Below the pieces are notes generated by a model. That model did no database searches, was not told the DNA's origin, and worked only from the letters and a program-made list of their open reading frames with translations. A stretch of DNA of 64,000 bases from Pyxicephalus adspersus (Eukaryota; Chordata; Amphibia; Anura; Pyxicephalidae): NCBI RefSeq assembly GCF_032062135.1, contig NC_092866.1, positions 21,559,270 through 21,623,269 on the forward strand, written 5' to 3'. Numbering within the stretch: position 1 is the first letter of the stretch; every line of letters begins with the position of its first letter. Below, one piece after another: positions 32,216 to 45,000 of this stretch. Position numbers and translations under genes: made by a program.

Positions 32216-33473
32216 AAAAGTCTTGTATCCGTGCGTGTGATGAGGTTATGAGTGAGGAAGTTATTAGTAGGTCATTGGAGGAGGGAAGAGAGCGGCTAGG
32301 GGAGTATTTTTCTATTAGATCAGATAGGTAAGGGGGACAAGAACTGTGGAGGGATTTGGCATAGCCATAGACCTTTTTTTTTTTTATTTTGCCTGCTTGA
32401 TCAATATTTTGTTCTTTAATTATGATGTACAGGATGTATAGGTTAATGGAAAGTTTTCTGGCAGATCACTCCACTCTGCGACTTTTTCTATGTTGTCTGA
32501 AGCACCATCTAGTGGAAACATTATCACATCACATATAAAATGTTACATTATCCCATATACAGTATAATCTATAAAATGCACAAAAACATGTACACTTTCT
32601 TACAAAAAATAACAGAAAAAATATTTCAAATTTAAAACATAAAATATAAAAAATGCTTAATCTGAAAATGTGAGTTCATTTGGGTTCTGAAAATGTTTAA
32701 AGCCACAAATCAACACAACAAAACAAATCAACAACAAAAAAAAAACAAAGTTTGTGTCCTTATGTATAAAAAAGTGAATATGAAATCCACTAGGATTCTC
32801 ATGTGGAGAATCAATCACTTCCAATGAAATTATGTGGACCTCGAAGTGTTCTAACCATGTTGCTGAAAGTCAGGTTCATTGCTTTATAAATAGACCCCTT
32901 TACTTGTATATGTATAAGTGATGGAAGGTTACAATAGCACCATCAAAATCAAGCCTAAAAAAGGCCTTGCATTGTTTAGAGGAAGATGCACTGAGAACAT
33001 GAATATTTAATTTGCTTATTTGAAATGAAGCACAGATTAAATTTAAAAATGGAAGTGAGGAAATTAACTCCATAAGCGGCAGGCAGAGGGCACAGGACTA
33101 GTTACCTGTATTGCTTGTACTGTCACTCAAATATTCTCTTATGGGAATCTTCCAGGTACATGTATTTTAATGGCAGTATTTGATAGAGCCCTATGAATTA
33201 ATTATCATATTCAAGTACATGGCATTGCACAATACGGAAAAAAGGTACTTTGGGAACCTTGGAGTTCTTTTAAGAGGCCTAATTAACCACACAGTATTTA
33301 TTATGACCATTGTCTATCACTGGCTGTTTTTTTTACCGGACATCAAGTGTTGTCACAGGCAAACCTAAAATCTTGCCAGAAAGCTAAGGCATGGAAACCT
33401 TCTCATGTCTCAATTCTTTTTACTTCATTGGGTTTTCTGCTAAAGTGGGGTGCCACTATAGCTAGGCATAGTA
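32216..33473. other. Intergenic, nothing recognised
   Basis: A-rich; includes gaggagggaagagagcggct near 32279, which looks repeat-like. No gene recognised. Confidence 0.35.
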
Positions 33474-34232
33474 TTGGGCAGCACCGTGGCTCAGTGGTTA
33501 GCACTGTGGCCTTTACAGCCTAAGTTCCATGTTCAAATCTGTGTCTGAGACACTATCTGCATTCAGTTCACAGGTTCTCCCTATATTTGTGTGGGTTTCC
33601 TCTGAGTAGTCTGGTTTCCTCCTAGAAACATGCAGTTAAGGTTAATTAGCTTCCCCCCCAAATTGACCTTAGACTATAATAACCCCCCTAGCAGTAATCC
33701 CGAGTGTGACTCGGGGTGGATTTTACTTGCTAAAGGCGGTAATCCCGAGTCACACACTGGGTTGCTAAAAACATAAAAAAAACCCACTTACCTTGCTCCG
33801 TCGGTGTCCCCCAGCGTTCTGCTGGTCCCCGCAGGTCCTGGGGACACGTCCCTCCTCTTCGATCTTCAGCTAGCAACTGCAGAGACGTTATACAAGCTAC
33901 AGTACAGTTATATTACATGTTTAACTATTTCTTTTGTGATTTTTTTATTTAAAGATTTTTAATAAATTTAATAAATATTGGACATATTTCGGTGAGTTAT
34001 ACCCAAGAATTAAAGGCCTACAATGTAAAATGAATTTTCATGCAAAAAAAAAAATCTAACGCTTTTTACGTGGAAATACAGAGAGAAATAGAACTCTAGG
34101 GGGGTTAAAGACATATGACTATGGTAGGGACATTAGATTGTGAGCTCCTTTGAGGATGATTTGACTATGTACTTTGTACAACGAGTAATATATTGGCACT
34201 ATATAAATTCTGTGTAATAATAATAGTATGCA
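33474..34232 (+). mobile_element. tRNA-derived SINE split by an insertion
   Basis: The head (ggcagcaccgtggctcagtg, box A tggctcagtgg; box B-like gttcaaatc) and body run to 33682. The body then resumes at 34105 (ttaaagacatatgactatgg) and ends with a taataataatag tail. The intervening 422 bases are a separate piggyBac-like element. Confidence 0.85.
33683..34104. mobile_element. piggyBac-like MITE nested in a SINE, 422 bp
   Basis: Termini are ccccccta.. and ..taggggggg-type (tctagggggg), flanked by ATAA on the left and TTAA on the right. Uninterrupted SINE copies have ..gcattaatgac or ..gtattaatgac at this point, so the target was TTAA and was duplicated. The subterminal block cccgagtgtgactcgggg is itself palindromic and is shared with 62037-62559. 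Confidence 0.85.
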
Positions 34233-36560
34233 GAGAGCATTCACAGTTAATCCTTCCTTTTCTGGATTTAGAGAGTTTACTATTGAGCCCTAAAAAATGT
34301 GAGATCTTTTTGGCTCTCAAAATGCTTTGGCTGTGTGTTGGACAATAATTTGTAGACTCTTTCAACGAGTGGTTTGATGCTCCTTTATATCTGTTTGTTG
34401 GAGTTTAGCCTGGAACCCTAAGGTAGGCCATTTAGGCTGTGAAGATTGTACATGATACTTTTGAGATTTGGTTTCTGCTGCTTTTGCATTTCTGTGCATC
34501 ACTTTTATCAAGACCAACCTTTACTGACCTTCTTAACATAGGGAAACCCTAAAAATACCTTTCAAGTTTTAGGGAATCCCTGCTATATGTACAATATTCA
34601 CAGTTCAGTAGTCATCAGGAAGAATGCCTCTTACAGTGCTTACCACCAGAAAGATTTTCACCTGTACAGGTAGTCTAATGGATCACTGGTGTCAGTTAAA
34701 CTCACCCGAGAGGCACAAATTGTTCATGGGCCCCTGGTTCCTAGATTGTTAGTTGCAGTGTTTTTTGTACTAAACAATTACTGCAACTGACCATTTTAGG
34801 TTATCTCTACTTTATACATTTAATAGCCAACTTCTAATTTCTCTATATAAAATAAGGTCCAGTTTGGGCCTATTTTGATATATGTCCTTTCTCAGGAAAT
34901 TTTGGTCACACTTTTCTGCTTACTGCTTATTATTTGTTTTGATAAAAAAAAAAAAAACTTGTACTCTTGATTGTACTTGATATCTAATTCTTTTCCAATA
35001 CATTGTAACTTTTCTGAATCTCCTTAATTTTAAAAGAAACATATGCCTCTTTTTAGTAATAATTTGTATATACATTTACATAAATTCTAGTACTTTCATG
35101 TCTTAAAGTTCAGCTGGGTAATGCTTAATCACAATTAAAATCCTGTAATTGTTTCCTATACCAAAGCAAGTTGTCTCTTTTGGAAAACTGGATGATTTCT
35201 CCTCTATTCCTGTTCACTTGACAATTAGAAAGAACAAATCCTCCTAATATGGGCACAACAATGGTAAAAACCCACCTCTCTATCCAAATAAAAAAAGTAA
35301 GAGACTTTCACTAATTAAGGAGGAATGTGTCCGCAGCAAACTGATTTAGAGCTGTTCCATTCCCCAGGGTGCTTCAAAAATATATTTAACAGTTTGCCAC
35401 TCTAGCCAGCGGTGGGCAATGGCAAAGGTTTGCAACCAGTGGGGTATGTGCCCTAGGCATATGGGACTAAAAGATTAAGGTTTTTAGAAACAATAAATCA
35501 AAATACATTTTTTTATTGTCATAAACATCAGGGATTGCTTAGAAAATATTGAACACAATAAACATGCATTTATTCAGAGGGTACTTGACATAGGCAATAC
35601 ACCAGGTGGCACTTGGGAAACATCTTCCAAGCACTCTCTAATCATTGTACATGACCTATTAATACTGGCTGATTAAAGTAAGCACAAATGATATTGCACC
35701 TAATTACCTCTCTCCCTGCTATAGTAAAATCATAGCACTCCTGTTTTTTGTAGAATCATTTTCCAGTTAGACTTGATGGTTTGATTACAATCACTGCAAT
35801 GATGACCAATGTTAAATAGGCAGGTTGTTGACAAAGAAGGGGTTAGCACATGTTTTGAGACTGCACATACCCAAGAGAAAGAGGACAGATTTTTATTGAT
35901 CACTGCTGATGGTGTGCAGTTGCAGGTGAATTGAGGTGTGAAGGATTTTTTATTTACTGGATTAACCATGTCATCAGAGAAGAGTGTTGGCTTTATCAGC
36001 AGTTGAGGTAGGGTGGCCTATAGTACAAAAGTTTTTTCACTGTAGGTTGTACACATTAGGGATTGAAAACCCAATGCAGTAATAGGAAGTGGAACTTTTT
36101 TTGTTGGTGGGATGCTCCAGAGTGTAGTTTAGTTTAAATCTAGTAAAGCAGGCCAAAGCACACAAGTGTAATTTAGCAACAGCAATAGTATCCCTATGGG
36201 AAAAGCTACAGTAAGTAGTTGTAGTAAGTTATAGCAATTATATGCACAAGATTGAACATTGCCAATAAGTAGGTAAATTAATGGTAGAACATGCCATGTG
36301 TGGCTTACACCATAGAGAGATATTTGTTACACACTTTAGCAATTCACTGCTACCCTTCGGCAATTCATTTCTAATGGTTTTAGAAGTACTACAGAGCCAC
36401 TAAAATTGCCTGACACTCAGCTTTACCTTTCAACAAAAAGAACGTGACTACTGTGTTTCGAGTTTGAAAAGAAGTCTCATCAGCAGACATCAAAGGTATG
36501 GGGAACCTGAAAATGGTTTGGTGGTGCTAGTAAAACACACTCTCAATATTGTGTTTGTTT
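34233..36560. other. Intergenic with minor repeat relics
   Basis: Fragments of the hAT-type MITE family (cgagaggcacaaattgttca near 34707) occur, and weak matches to other repeats. No gene recognised. A 79-codon minus-strand frame (35730-35969) with several cysteines was considered and not accepted. Confidence 0.35.
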
Positions 36561-36574
36561 GTTAGGTCCATGAG

Positions 36575-36868
36575 AAAATTTTGGTGGTCCCCCGAGCGGG
36601 ATCAGGAGAAGAACACTACTGGGTGGGCGCACCAGCCAGAGCCATGGACCATGTCCCCTGTACGGATCGCAGACTCAGGGAAGTGGGCAAGTTGTGTCTC
36701 TGGACACAACCTGCCCACTCTCCCATCGCAGTCAGACCTCAGGTATCATGACGTCACTATGGGGGAAGTTTCTTCCCCTTTGAGGACACTTGGCTCCCCT
36801 TGCATGCGCGGTCAGGAGCCAGTAAATTTAGTAGTCTGGGGGTCTACTAAAAAGGTTGACACCACTGC
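36575..36868 (-). mobile_element. hAT-type non-autonomous element
   Basis: On the minus strand it begins cagtggtgtcaacc and contains the family core (gatgggagagtgggcagg, cagccagagccatggacc in plus sense). Same family as 19354 and 61009. The 126-codon plus-strand frame through it is not a gene. Confidence 0.75.
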
Positions 36869-36870
36869 TG

Positions 36871-36929
36871 TACACAATGGTGGCACCTGGGCACCAGGGG
36901 TACACAATGGTGGCACCTGGACACCATAG
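36871..36929 (+). repeat. Two-copy 30 bp tandem repeat
   Basis: tacacaatggtggcacctgg is repeated 30 bases apart, with matching flanks (gcaccagggg / acaccatag). Confidence 0.9.
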
Positions 36930-38317
36930 CATTAACACATTAGTGCTCCTTTTCCCTGTAACATTAATTGTATGCCAAGTGAGCCATCAGTAGATCCGTT
37001 ATTTTTCCACTAACTATAACCAGGACCACATGAAGGCTTTTTGCTGCCCAAGGAGAAGACTGAGAAGATGCTCTCCCTTCCATACCACATTAATGCTGAT
37101 GAAGAACTATGCTTCTAAAAATGTGTGACAGAAATAACCACCATAATTACATTATCACTGGATCCTCACAATAAAACTACCAACTAGGTAATGTGTCAAA
37201 AAATACTACTAAGCTTCTAAAACACTAACTGGTTTCATTGAGTGCCATTGATCAACTCCCCTGGGTCATAGCACCCTAGGTAGAGTTGGCTCTGTGGAGC
37301 TTTTGATATGGATACATCTGAGAAAAGAAATACTGCTTAGTCGAGCAATATTTCAAAAATCAATAAAATAGAGTGTTTGCAGTAAATTAAGCTGTTCCCA
37401 ATGGTGATATATTTAGTGAATTGGAAAATCCATAATCAATTGTTAAATAAAGCAAACAACATTGTGGTAATGAAACTACTTTTTTAAATTGAGCATGTTA
37501 TCTGTAATAATGCATTGATTCATCTCCTTCATGGAAACAAGAATAACAAAAAGAAACACTCCTGACTCATATTTAATGCTAGTTGCTTGGCTGTCAAGCT
37601 GACACTCATGTTCTAATGCTTTGAAGGGGATTTTAACTTTAACTTACTATTCTGGTCCATTTGTTCTCAATCAATGGTTTAGAAAATATCAGTCACTAGT
37701 TAAATGGACCCTGTCATTAAACTGAACTTTCCAAACAAAGCTATACCTGTAATTGTAGTCCTAATGGTATCACTTGCTGACTTCCTCATTAATTGCAGTA
37801 AAGGGCTGCAGGAGGAAATGGATGGGGTTATCAAGAGGAACCAGCGAGAACTGTTGGGAATTAAAGAGATCAACACCTAACATCTTAAAAGTGTTGTATC
37901 TCAGCAGACATCAGGGGATGATTCCTCAGGGAGGAATACAGCAATGCTTGGTAGTGTGGTCATATTTTGTTTTACATTCATAGCTTTGCCTGGAAGCATT
38001 AGTATGGAAATATAGTCCCTTTAGGCATAGCAGTCAGGCAACTGGCATTTTCAAGAACAGGTCAGGACTGGTAACCCACATATTTCTTCTCATGATGGGT
38101 GTACTTGAGGTACAGCAGTGGAATTGCGAAAAAATTTTGAGTGTTAAGGAGGATGTGTATTAAAAACATTTTACATATAAGGAACACAAAAATCACAAGA
38201 TGCTATGCTAATATTGGCACGAAAATGACCAAATGCTAAAACAGGTGTCCTCAAAATGAGTCTTCAAAAGCCACAAATTAGACCACATTTTAGTATAAAA
38301 TAAATATTCTGACATAG
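36930..38317. other. Intergenic, nothing recognised
   Basis: No gene or classifiable repeat. Confidence 0.4.
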
Positions 38318-38432
38318 TTACATAGTTACATAAAAGGTCAAGTTAAAAAAGACATAAGTCCATCAAGTTCAACCTCTGAGTTAAAAAACATATCCCAGAT
38401 ATAAAACCCTGTGGACATAGTTGGTTCAGAGG
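38318..38432 (+). repeat. Dispersed repeat (gacataagtccatcaagttca)
   Basis: acatagttacatagttacat, aagacataagtccatcaagt, then ttcagaggaaggcaaaaaaa. Best preserved of the family at 8605 and 51285. A very common frog retroposon tail by memory. Confidence 0.75.
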
Positions 38433-40425
38433 AAGGCAAAAAAAATGGTACATCAGTTACTTTTCATAACTGACCACTTACTTCATTTACTGATGTCTAG
38501 TACAGATAAAGTCAAAATGTGTTCAGATACTGGCCCTCTAGGACCAAGGATAAGGACCACTGTGGTGAAGCATATGGTACCACATGCACTGCCAATGATG
38601 TTGCAGTTAGTTGCTGATTTCATATATTATTTATCCTTTTTAGTTTACATTTCTGTGGCGAATTGTTGCTAGTTGTATTAAGGTATTATTATGGTGGTTA
38701 CTATTGATTTTACCACAATGTCTTAGTAAATAAGGAGATAGAGAGAAAACAACTGTGACTTAATCTCTTATTTGCTGCTCCTTAACTAATATTATTCCAA
38801 CCTAGAGCACACTGTACTGCTTTGATAACAGTTATGAAAAGGAACTGATTAGCAGTATGACATACAACCTACCAACTGTTGGCTAGGTAGTGACATCAGT
38901 ATCAGGAAATCCATTAGCACAAAAAATACCTGGGTTCGGTTCAGGGTCAGTTTGAAAAAAGGGCAAGTTGGACAATTTCCTAGGACCCCCACCTTATCAA
39001 GGGCCCCAATTAACAGAATGACATGGGTGAAGTGAGGTGTAATGCCGTGCATTCCTAATTACTTGGGAATCATTTTGTATTAAACCAGTCCTGGCCCTGT
39101 GAGTGCTTAGCTGAGTTTTTTTTTACTTTGGTAATGCAAAACTTTATGGTCCAAGCTACCCAGGTATTTACAGACTCTGATGACAGAGGATTGAGTGCCC
39201 TCTTTTCCTCTCTGGCAGATTCTGCATCTTATTTGCCGGGGACCTTGGTAGCATCTTAATCATCAACTGCAAAGACTCTTCCAAAGTTGCACAAGTCCTT
39301 GCATGGGTATACCTCTGTGGAATAGTAGTCTACTGCTATTAAAAAAGACTGTTTGGACCCTTTGGTGCACACCACCCTAAAACTAGAGCATTAGCATATT
39401 GCTTCTACCAGTTCTGTGTATAATCTTAGGTCATGTAGGGGTCCCGCTTTAGGTTTGTTGTAGGGCCTTTTCATTACCAGTTTATGGTTCTTTTTATGAG
39501 TCTTTGTGATTCTTTATTATACCTCTGAATCATGATGCAAAATAAAATAAAATCTATCACTTACAAAGAGAAAATCCTGCAATGGATATGAAAAAAACAA
39601 CAAATTCAAAATCAAATGTAGATTTTCTGCCCCTAGAGTCAATTAAGGAAATTTTAAATCAGTGGATAATTGAACCCATTGAAGCTTCCCATTACAACAC
39701 TGCCTCTCAAGCTATTTTCTATAGTTCCCAACATCCTCCTGTTAAGTATTTATGTTTATAGTATATATGTTTATTCTTCTGGTGTTTAAGTTGATTGGAA
39801 GACCTCAGTCCAGTGGGACCAGGATTGCCTGGATTGTTTTTATTTTCCTCTAAAATTAACACCCTAAGAGAAGGGACTCATTATAGTGACCCAGAGATCA
39901 TTTCCCCCCATAAAAGTCCCTTAAATGCTGTTCATGTTTTAGGTTTTGTTAATAAAGAAGTTTCATGATCATTGCAATATAAGGCAAACTTTGCAAAATC
40001 TTTAACATGATAATATAATTTTAAAAATAATTTCCACTACTGAATCTTCTCTTAAATTTTTAATTTTTATATTTATTACTAATAATAAAAAAAATACCTG
40101 GTAATGCTTCATAATTCCTTCCTAAAGGTTATTGTTTAGACAATTACTGGTATAAGGAGAAAAATAATTTTACCTGTCTCCCTTTTGCTCTCTTGCATGG
40201 CCACCCTGGAAAATTATCTTCCAGTGGAAATTAGAGACAGACGTAACGATACTAGATTCATAGACAGGTTCCACTGTTTTCACCAACATTAAGCCTGCTT
40301 AAAGAGATCAATGAGATGTAAAAAAAAGATGAAAACAGAATGTACTTAAATAAAAAACCTGACAATTGTATAGTATATGTAGTTGGAAAAAGAAATGCCA
40401 CCCAGTTATGTTTTTTTTCAAAATT
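38433..40425. other. Intergenic, possible retroelement scrap
   Basis: Near 39625-39700 a broken frame (PLESIKEILNQWIIEPIEAS) faintly resembles the start of a Ty3/gypsy-type reverse transcriptase, but nothing around it supports the match. Otherwise featureless. Confidence 0.3.
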
Positions 40426-40430
40426 AAATC

Positions 40431-41530
40431 ATAGTTTCAAAAAATATAAACAAATTATGAATAGTAATGGAAATTTGAATGCTTGCAATGGTTTAATGAC
40501 AACTCATTCAATGTTGTCAATTCAGCGGAAGATATTTTTTCCTTTTTTTTTTTTTTTTAGGGAATGAATCTTTGAAATGTAATTTGTATAGTAGACACAA
40601 AGCAGACAGCAATATTATGACAGATCAGTGCATGCTATATAATTTACTAGAAAACAATACTGATGCCAATGCAACTTTTGTGCCAAGTTTTGGCTTGTGG
40701 AGTCTATTTGACAAGTGAATAAAGCCGGCAACTATCGGCATTCCCTCTTACTACAAAACACTGTTTTAGAATGTCAGCTTTGTTTAATGTGACAGATAGT
40801 CATAACTAGAGATATCAATCTTCTCAATGTGAAACTACTGTAAAAAGCATTCGAAAAAAGAGATTGATGGTGAAATTAAACAGTATTGAATGAAATTTCT
40901 TAACGTCTCTATCACACTGTGGACTATTTATCCAAAAATAAAAAACATGATCTAAATGAAGAATTAATGAACTGAAATAATTCCTCAACCACCCCCTTTT
41001 GTTACATTTACACCTTCAGGTGGGGAAAGGAGTGCTCAATTTGGGGTTAAGGGGGAAGGTTTACACTTCCTCTTTGGATCTTCACCCACAAGGTAAGTTC
41101 TCATCCTTCCTCTTTTCTCATCCTAAACTGTCGCAGCTTCATTGGCAGGATATATGTTGCAAACCAAATTTATATCTCATTATGCCTTCTCTGATGTGAT
41201 GGCCTCCTGAATTTATTGTTAGGAAAGGCCTTTCCATGCTTTGAATTGGGTGCTTGGTGTTATTTGGTGTTAAGGTTGGCAATTGGGGTACTGACAATTG
41301 ATGATTTAAAATTAATAAAGCTGGGGCCTTGTCCTTGCAATCAAATTGTGTAAATTGGTGTCTGTTTTGTGTCTGCTATACAAATTACATTTTAAACATT
41401 CATTCCCCTAAAAAAAAAGGAAAAACTATCTTCTGCTGAATTGTCAACATTGAATGAGTAGTCCTAAAACCATTCCAAGCATTCAAATTTCCATTACTAT
41501 TCATAATTTGTTTATATTTTTTGAAACTAT
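40431..41530. mobile_element. 1.1 kb element bounded by ~180 bp inverted arms
   Basis: The left arm (40431-40613) and right arm (41354-41530) are reverse complements at an estimated 90% or so. Shared blocks: atagtttcaaaaaatataaa, ttatgaatagtaatggaaat, catatcaatgttg-type (cattcaatgttgtcaattca), and taatttgtatagtagacaca. Each arm carries a T-tract in the middle. The ~740 bp interior has no convincing ORF (the longest is 66 codons at 40999-41199). This is either a non-autonomous DNA transposon with long terminal inverted repeats or an inverted duplication. Confidence 0.7.
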
Positions 41531-41844
41531 TCATTATTCATTTTAGTTTTAAATTTGAAAAAATTAAAAAATAAAATTCATTCGCACCACAGAATGTTTG
41601 GAGGAATGTCAGATTCCCTTTTTTTTTTTAAAATACAGCTTTTTAACTGAAATTCGTTTTTGAAGAAGTTTCTGGTCCCACATTTATGACATGCAGAAAT
41701 TTACAACAGGGACAGACTATTCTTGGTTTATTGCAGTAACCTGCCCATCAAAGTCTGTTGGCATGCATTACTGGGGAAACACAGGCTCCACTTCTAAAGG
41801 CAACACTAACCTAAAGACATCAGCGCTGTAAGCTGTAACCCCCT

Positions 41845-41960
41845 ACCTCCTAGATTGTCCTCTCCTCCTCCCATGTCACTGTCTGTATCTCTCTGTTATT
41901 TGCAACCCCTATTTAATGTACATAGCTGTGTAATATGTTGGTAATAAATAAATCCAGATT

Positions 41961-41997
<37 letters not shown>

Positions 41998-42003
41998 ATA
42001 ATA
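41845..42003 (+). mobile_element. SINE-like 3' end with (AAT)n tail
   Basis: gattgtcctctcctcctccc, ctgtctgtatctctctgtta, tttgcaacccctatttaatg, gtgtaatatgttggta, then about 13 AAT repeats (41964-42003). The minus-strand relative is at 59895-60045. Confidence 0.7.
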
Positions 42004-45000
42004 CTAAAAGCCTGTACAACTAGTGGGCTGTTCAATGTGGACAGGCTAATGCAACTAGACATGTAAAATGTAAATAGCTGTCCTGGAAATAGTACACAAT
42101 AAAAAGTTCATATGAAACCATCTTAGCAGAAAGGGTGGCGAGGGGGTGAGTTACTGCTCTGACCTTCTGTCTAAATTATTCTGTCCAAACAGTCACAGGT
42201 CCAGAAACCAGCTAGCAACTGGTAATCCAAAAGAACATAGCATCACCAGCAGGTTAGACAGGCCAAACGCTATAACAGGCAACTAGTGCCTGGGTGTTGA
42301 GAAGCTACAAAGGACCAGTAGCCAATTACAAGACAAGATCAGTACCGGGAGCTACTGTACTCATTGGCTGCAGCACATATACCCCCATTAATCCCCTTCA
42401 GCTGCACACATTCCCAAGTTTTGAGCAGAGATTGCTGTCACATGCACAGCTAAAAGGAAACTGGGGATTCCATGAACTGCAGAGCGTGAACACAGACAGC
42501 TAATTGCTTGATGCCCTTTGCTGCTGCAAGCGACACCATCAGAGGATGTACACAGGGTGCACTGGATTGCAGTGGCTTACAGCGCAGAATTGCCAGCCAG
42601 ATATTCATCTGCTAACACCAGCATATGCACATTTAACACCTGGCAGCAGTGAGTGGTACTGATATGGTACCACTCTCTGTGCCCCCCAGGGAGAACCTAC
42701 ATGTAGTGTTTCCCCAGGGAGCGGGTCACTGGCATGAGGAAGGGGTAAATGCACCATAACCTCATTGCCACTGTGAACATAGCCTATGGGATACCCGCAC
42801 TTTAAGTCATTTTTAAAATGAACCCATCACTGCACATCCCGACATTTGTGGTATGCATTGTATTTACCCATTCTGTACTATTTCCAATACTCAGTGACAT
42901 TGACCAAACGATGAATTTACAATGATACAGTGGAAATGACAGCAATGCACATCACTGAAATATCCACATCTGATTTGAAACAGGGTATGCTTTGTCCATC
43001 TCTGAAATGTTTTCATTCCCAAGGCCTCATTAGAACTGGCTGCAGCTCATACGTCATTGGCAGGCATTATGCCTCGGGGAATATGTACCAGCACAGAATA
43101 AGGTTTGTGATTTGTACTGCAGCCACTTATATTACAGCTTTATTAAAACACCTCAGAAGACCACTATTAGAAAGTGAAAAAAGGTTTCTAAAAAATATAT
43201 CCCTTATAAGTATATTATACTGCAAATATTCAAGCATAGACTATGTGTTTTGATGTGTTTTACAGCCAGCTTCAGTAAGCACATCCTCGAAAGGTATCAA
43301 AACATATGTAAAATAAATAATATTCTAAAAAAGTGCATTAGGTCAGTGCTGGGTTATTTTAGCCAATTATTTTCTTTGCTTGTACGAAAAATACTATAAA
43401 AGCACAGCAAAATTTTATTTTCTACATAGTTAACAACAGGAACAATGGATCAGATAAATAAATCAAATCAAGGGTGATAAAAGGGCAGCAATATGGGGAG
43501 GTGAATGTCATATATGACCGTTGACATTAAAGTCTGGCTAATGACTATTGATGACGTCTAACTAATGAAGAACAACCGTATAAAGGTCTATATGGTTCAT
43601 TTAGCTGAAAAGTTTGTGAATTCACAATGTATAACACAAAATTGGAAAATATATGTCTGAAAAGGGCTATAGAGGGAAGAAAAAATGAAAGACTAGAATA
43701 GAACAGAATTAAAATAGAATAGACTGGAAGTTAAAAGTATGAATATGAAGTGGTTTGTAATGCAAATAACTAAAGAGGTGCACCGTAATAGTAAGCCTTG
43801 TTTTATTTTGGTGCTCTGATGCATCAAAGCTAAAATGACACAATTTTTTAAACAGTGTACTGAACTTGCTAAAACTACTTCTTGATGAAATCTATTTTCA
43901 CAACCCTTTCTTTGGAAATCTCTTCTGTATGTCTTTTACAATGACCCCAAAGTGAACAACTTTACTATATGGACCATTTATATAATTATACAAGGTGATC
44001 ATATCCTCTTTTAAATGCCTCTTTTCAAAGGATAAAAAAATTAAACTAAGCTCTCCTCTGGTGCCCAAAACTGGAATGCATATTCCAGAAGACATCTGAC
44101 TCAAGAGGACATCTGATTCAAGCTTTTTACACTAGAGTCTATACCTCTTTTAATACAACAAAATATTTGGCTTTCTTGGCATTGTATGCAATATTCATTT
44201 CCAATGATTGACTTCCCTAGCTGTTAACCCCCTGTTATATATGATGTATGCATATTTTTTATCAACTGAACTTCATTTATCAGGATATAAACCCTTACTT
44301 GCTATTTAATAGCCAAAAAAAAGAGTGCATTCAGGTCTATGTATTGATACAGTTTATAAGAACTTTATTTATAGTTTGGTGTCACTTTCAATTACAAGAA
44401 TTGTACTTTTATTCCCACACTGTATATAAGTCATAAATTGTATGCAGGGCTTACTTTATACCTGTAAATAGGAAGTGGACTTACAATACCTCCCACGCTC
44501 TGTAAATATGTACCTGTCATTACTGGCCATACACAATATAGTCTGTACAATCTCTACAATCAGTAGAGATTTAAAGTCTTCATGAGGGAATGCTCAGCAA
44601 AAAAACATAAATACTGCAGCAACAATTGAGAGGCACAAATTGCTCATTGCTCCAGGAACCCTAAGCAACCTCTGGATGAAACCTGGTTAAGAAACACAGG
44701 TCTAAAATATTAGTTTCCGGCTGTTGGCATGTATACTCTTTTTTGTAAAGATGTCTCTTCAACAGAATTTTTAAATACAACTAAACACAAAAAGTGCTGG
44801 CAGCTGTATATTTTGTCAGATAGAGCTTTGCTGTCCTCTGCTGACATTCCAAAATATAGCATCTACAGAATATAGCAGATACAAAATATATCAGCCTACA
44901 TATTTATATACTAGTGGTAAAAAATGGCACAAGAATTATTAAAATGTTTCTATTAACTTGCATGCTTGGTTTTGAATTTATATTTATGTGAAAAACTGTA

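Noticed and set aside
33480..33545. A tRNA gene (box A and box B present).
   Set aside because: No cloverleaf can be drawn and the sequence continues into a conserved SINE body; it is tRNA-derived, not a tRNA.
35730..35969. 79-codon minus frame with spaced cysteines.
   Set aside because: Spacing fits no zinc-finger or disulfide family I know; no splice context.
36549..36929. 126-codon frame.
   Set aside because: Lies within a GC-rich hAT-type element whose other copies also show long frames by chance on either strand.
39625..39700. Ty3/gypsy reverse transcriptase start.
   Set aside because: One short resemblance with no flanking RT, protease or LTR signals.
42930..43253. 107-codon frame with several cysteines.
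   Set aside because: No domain, splice context or promoter; expected by chance at this window size.
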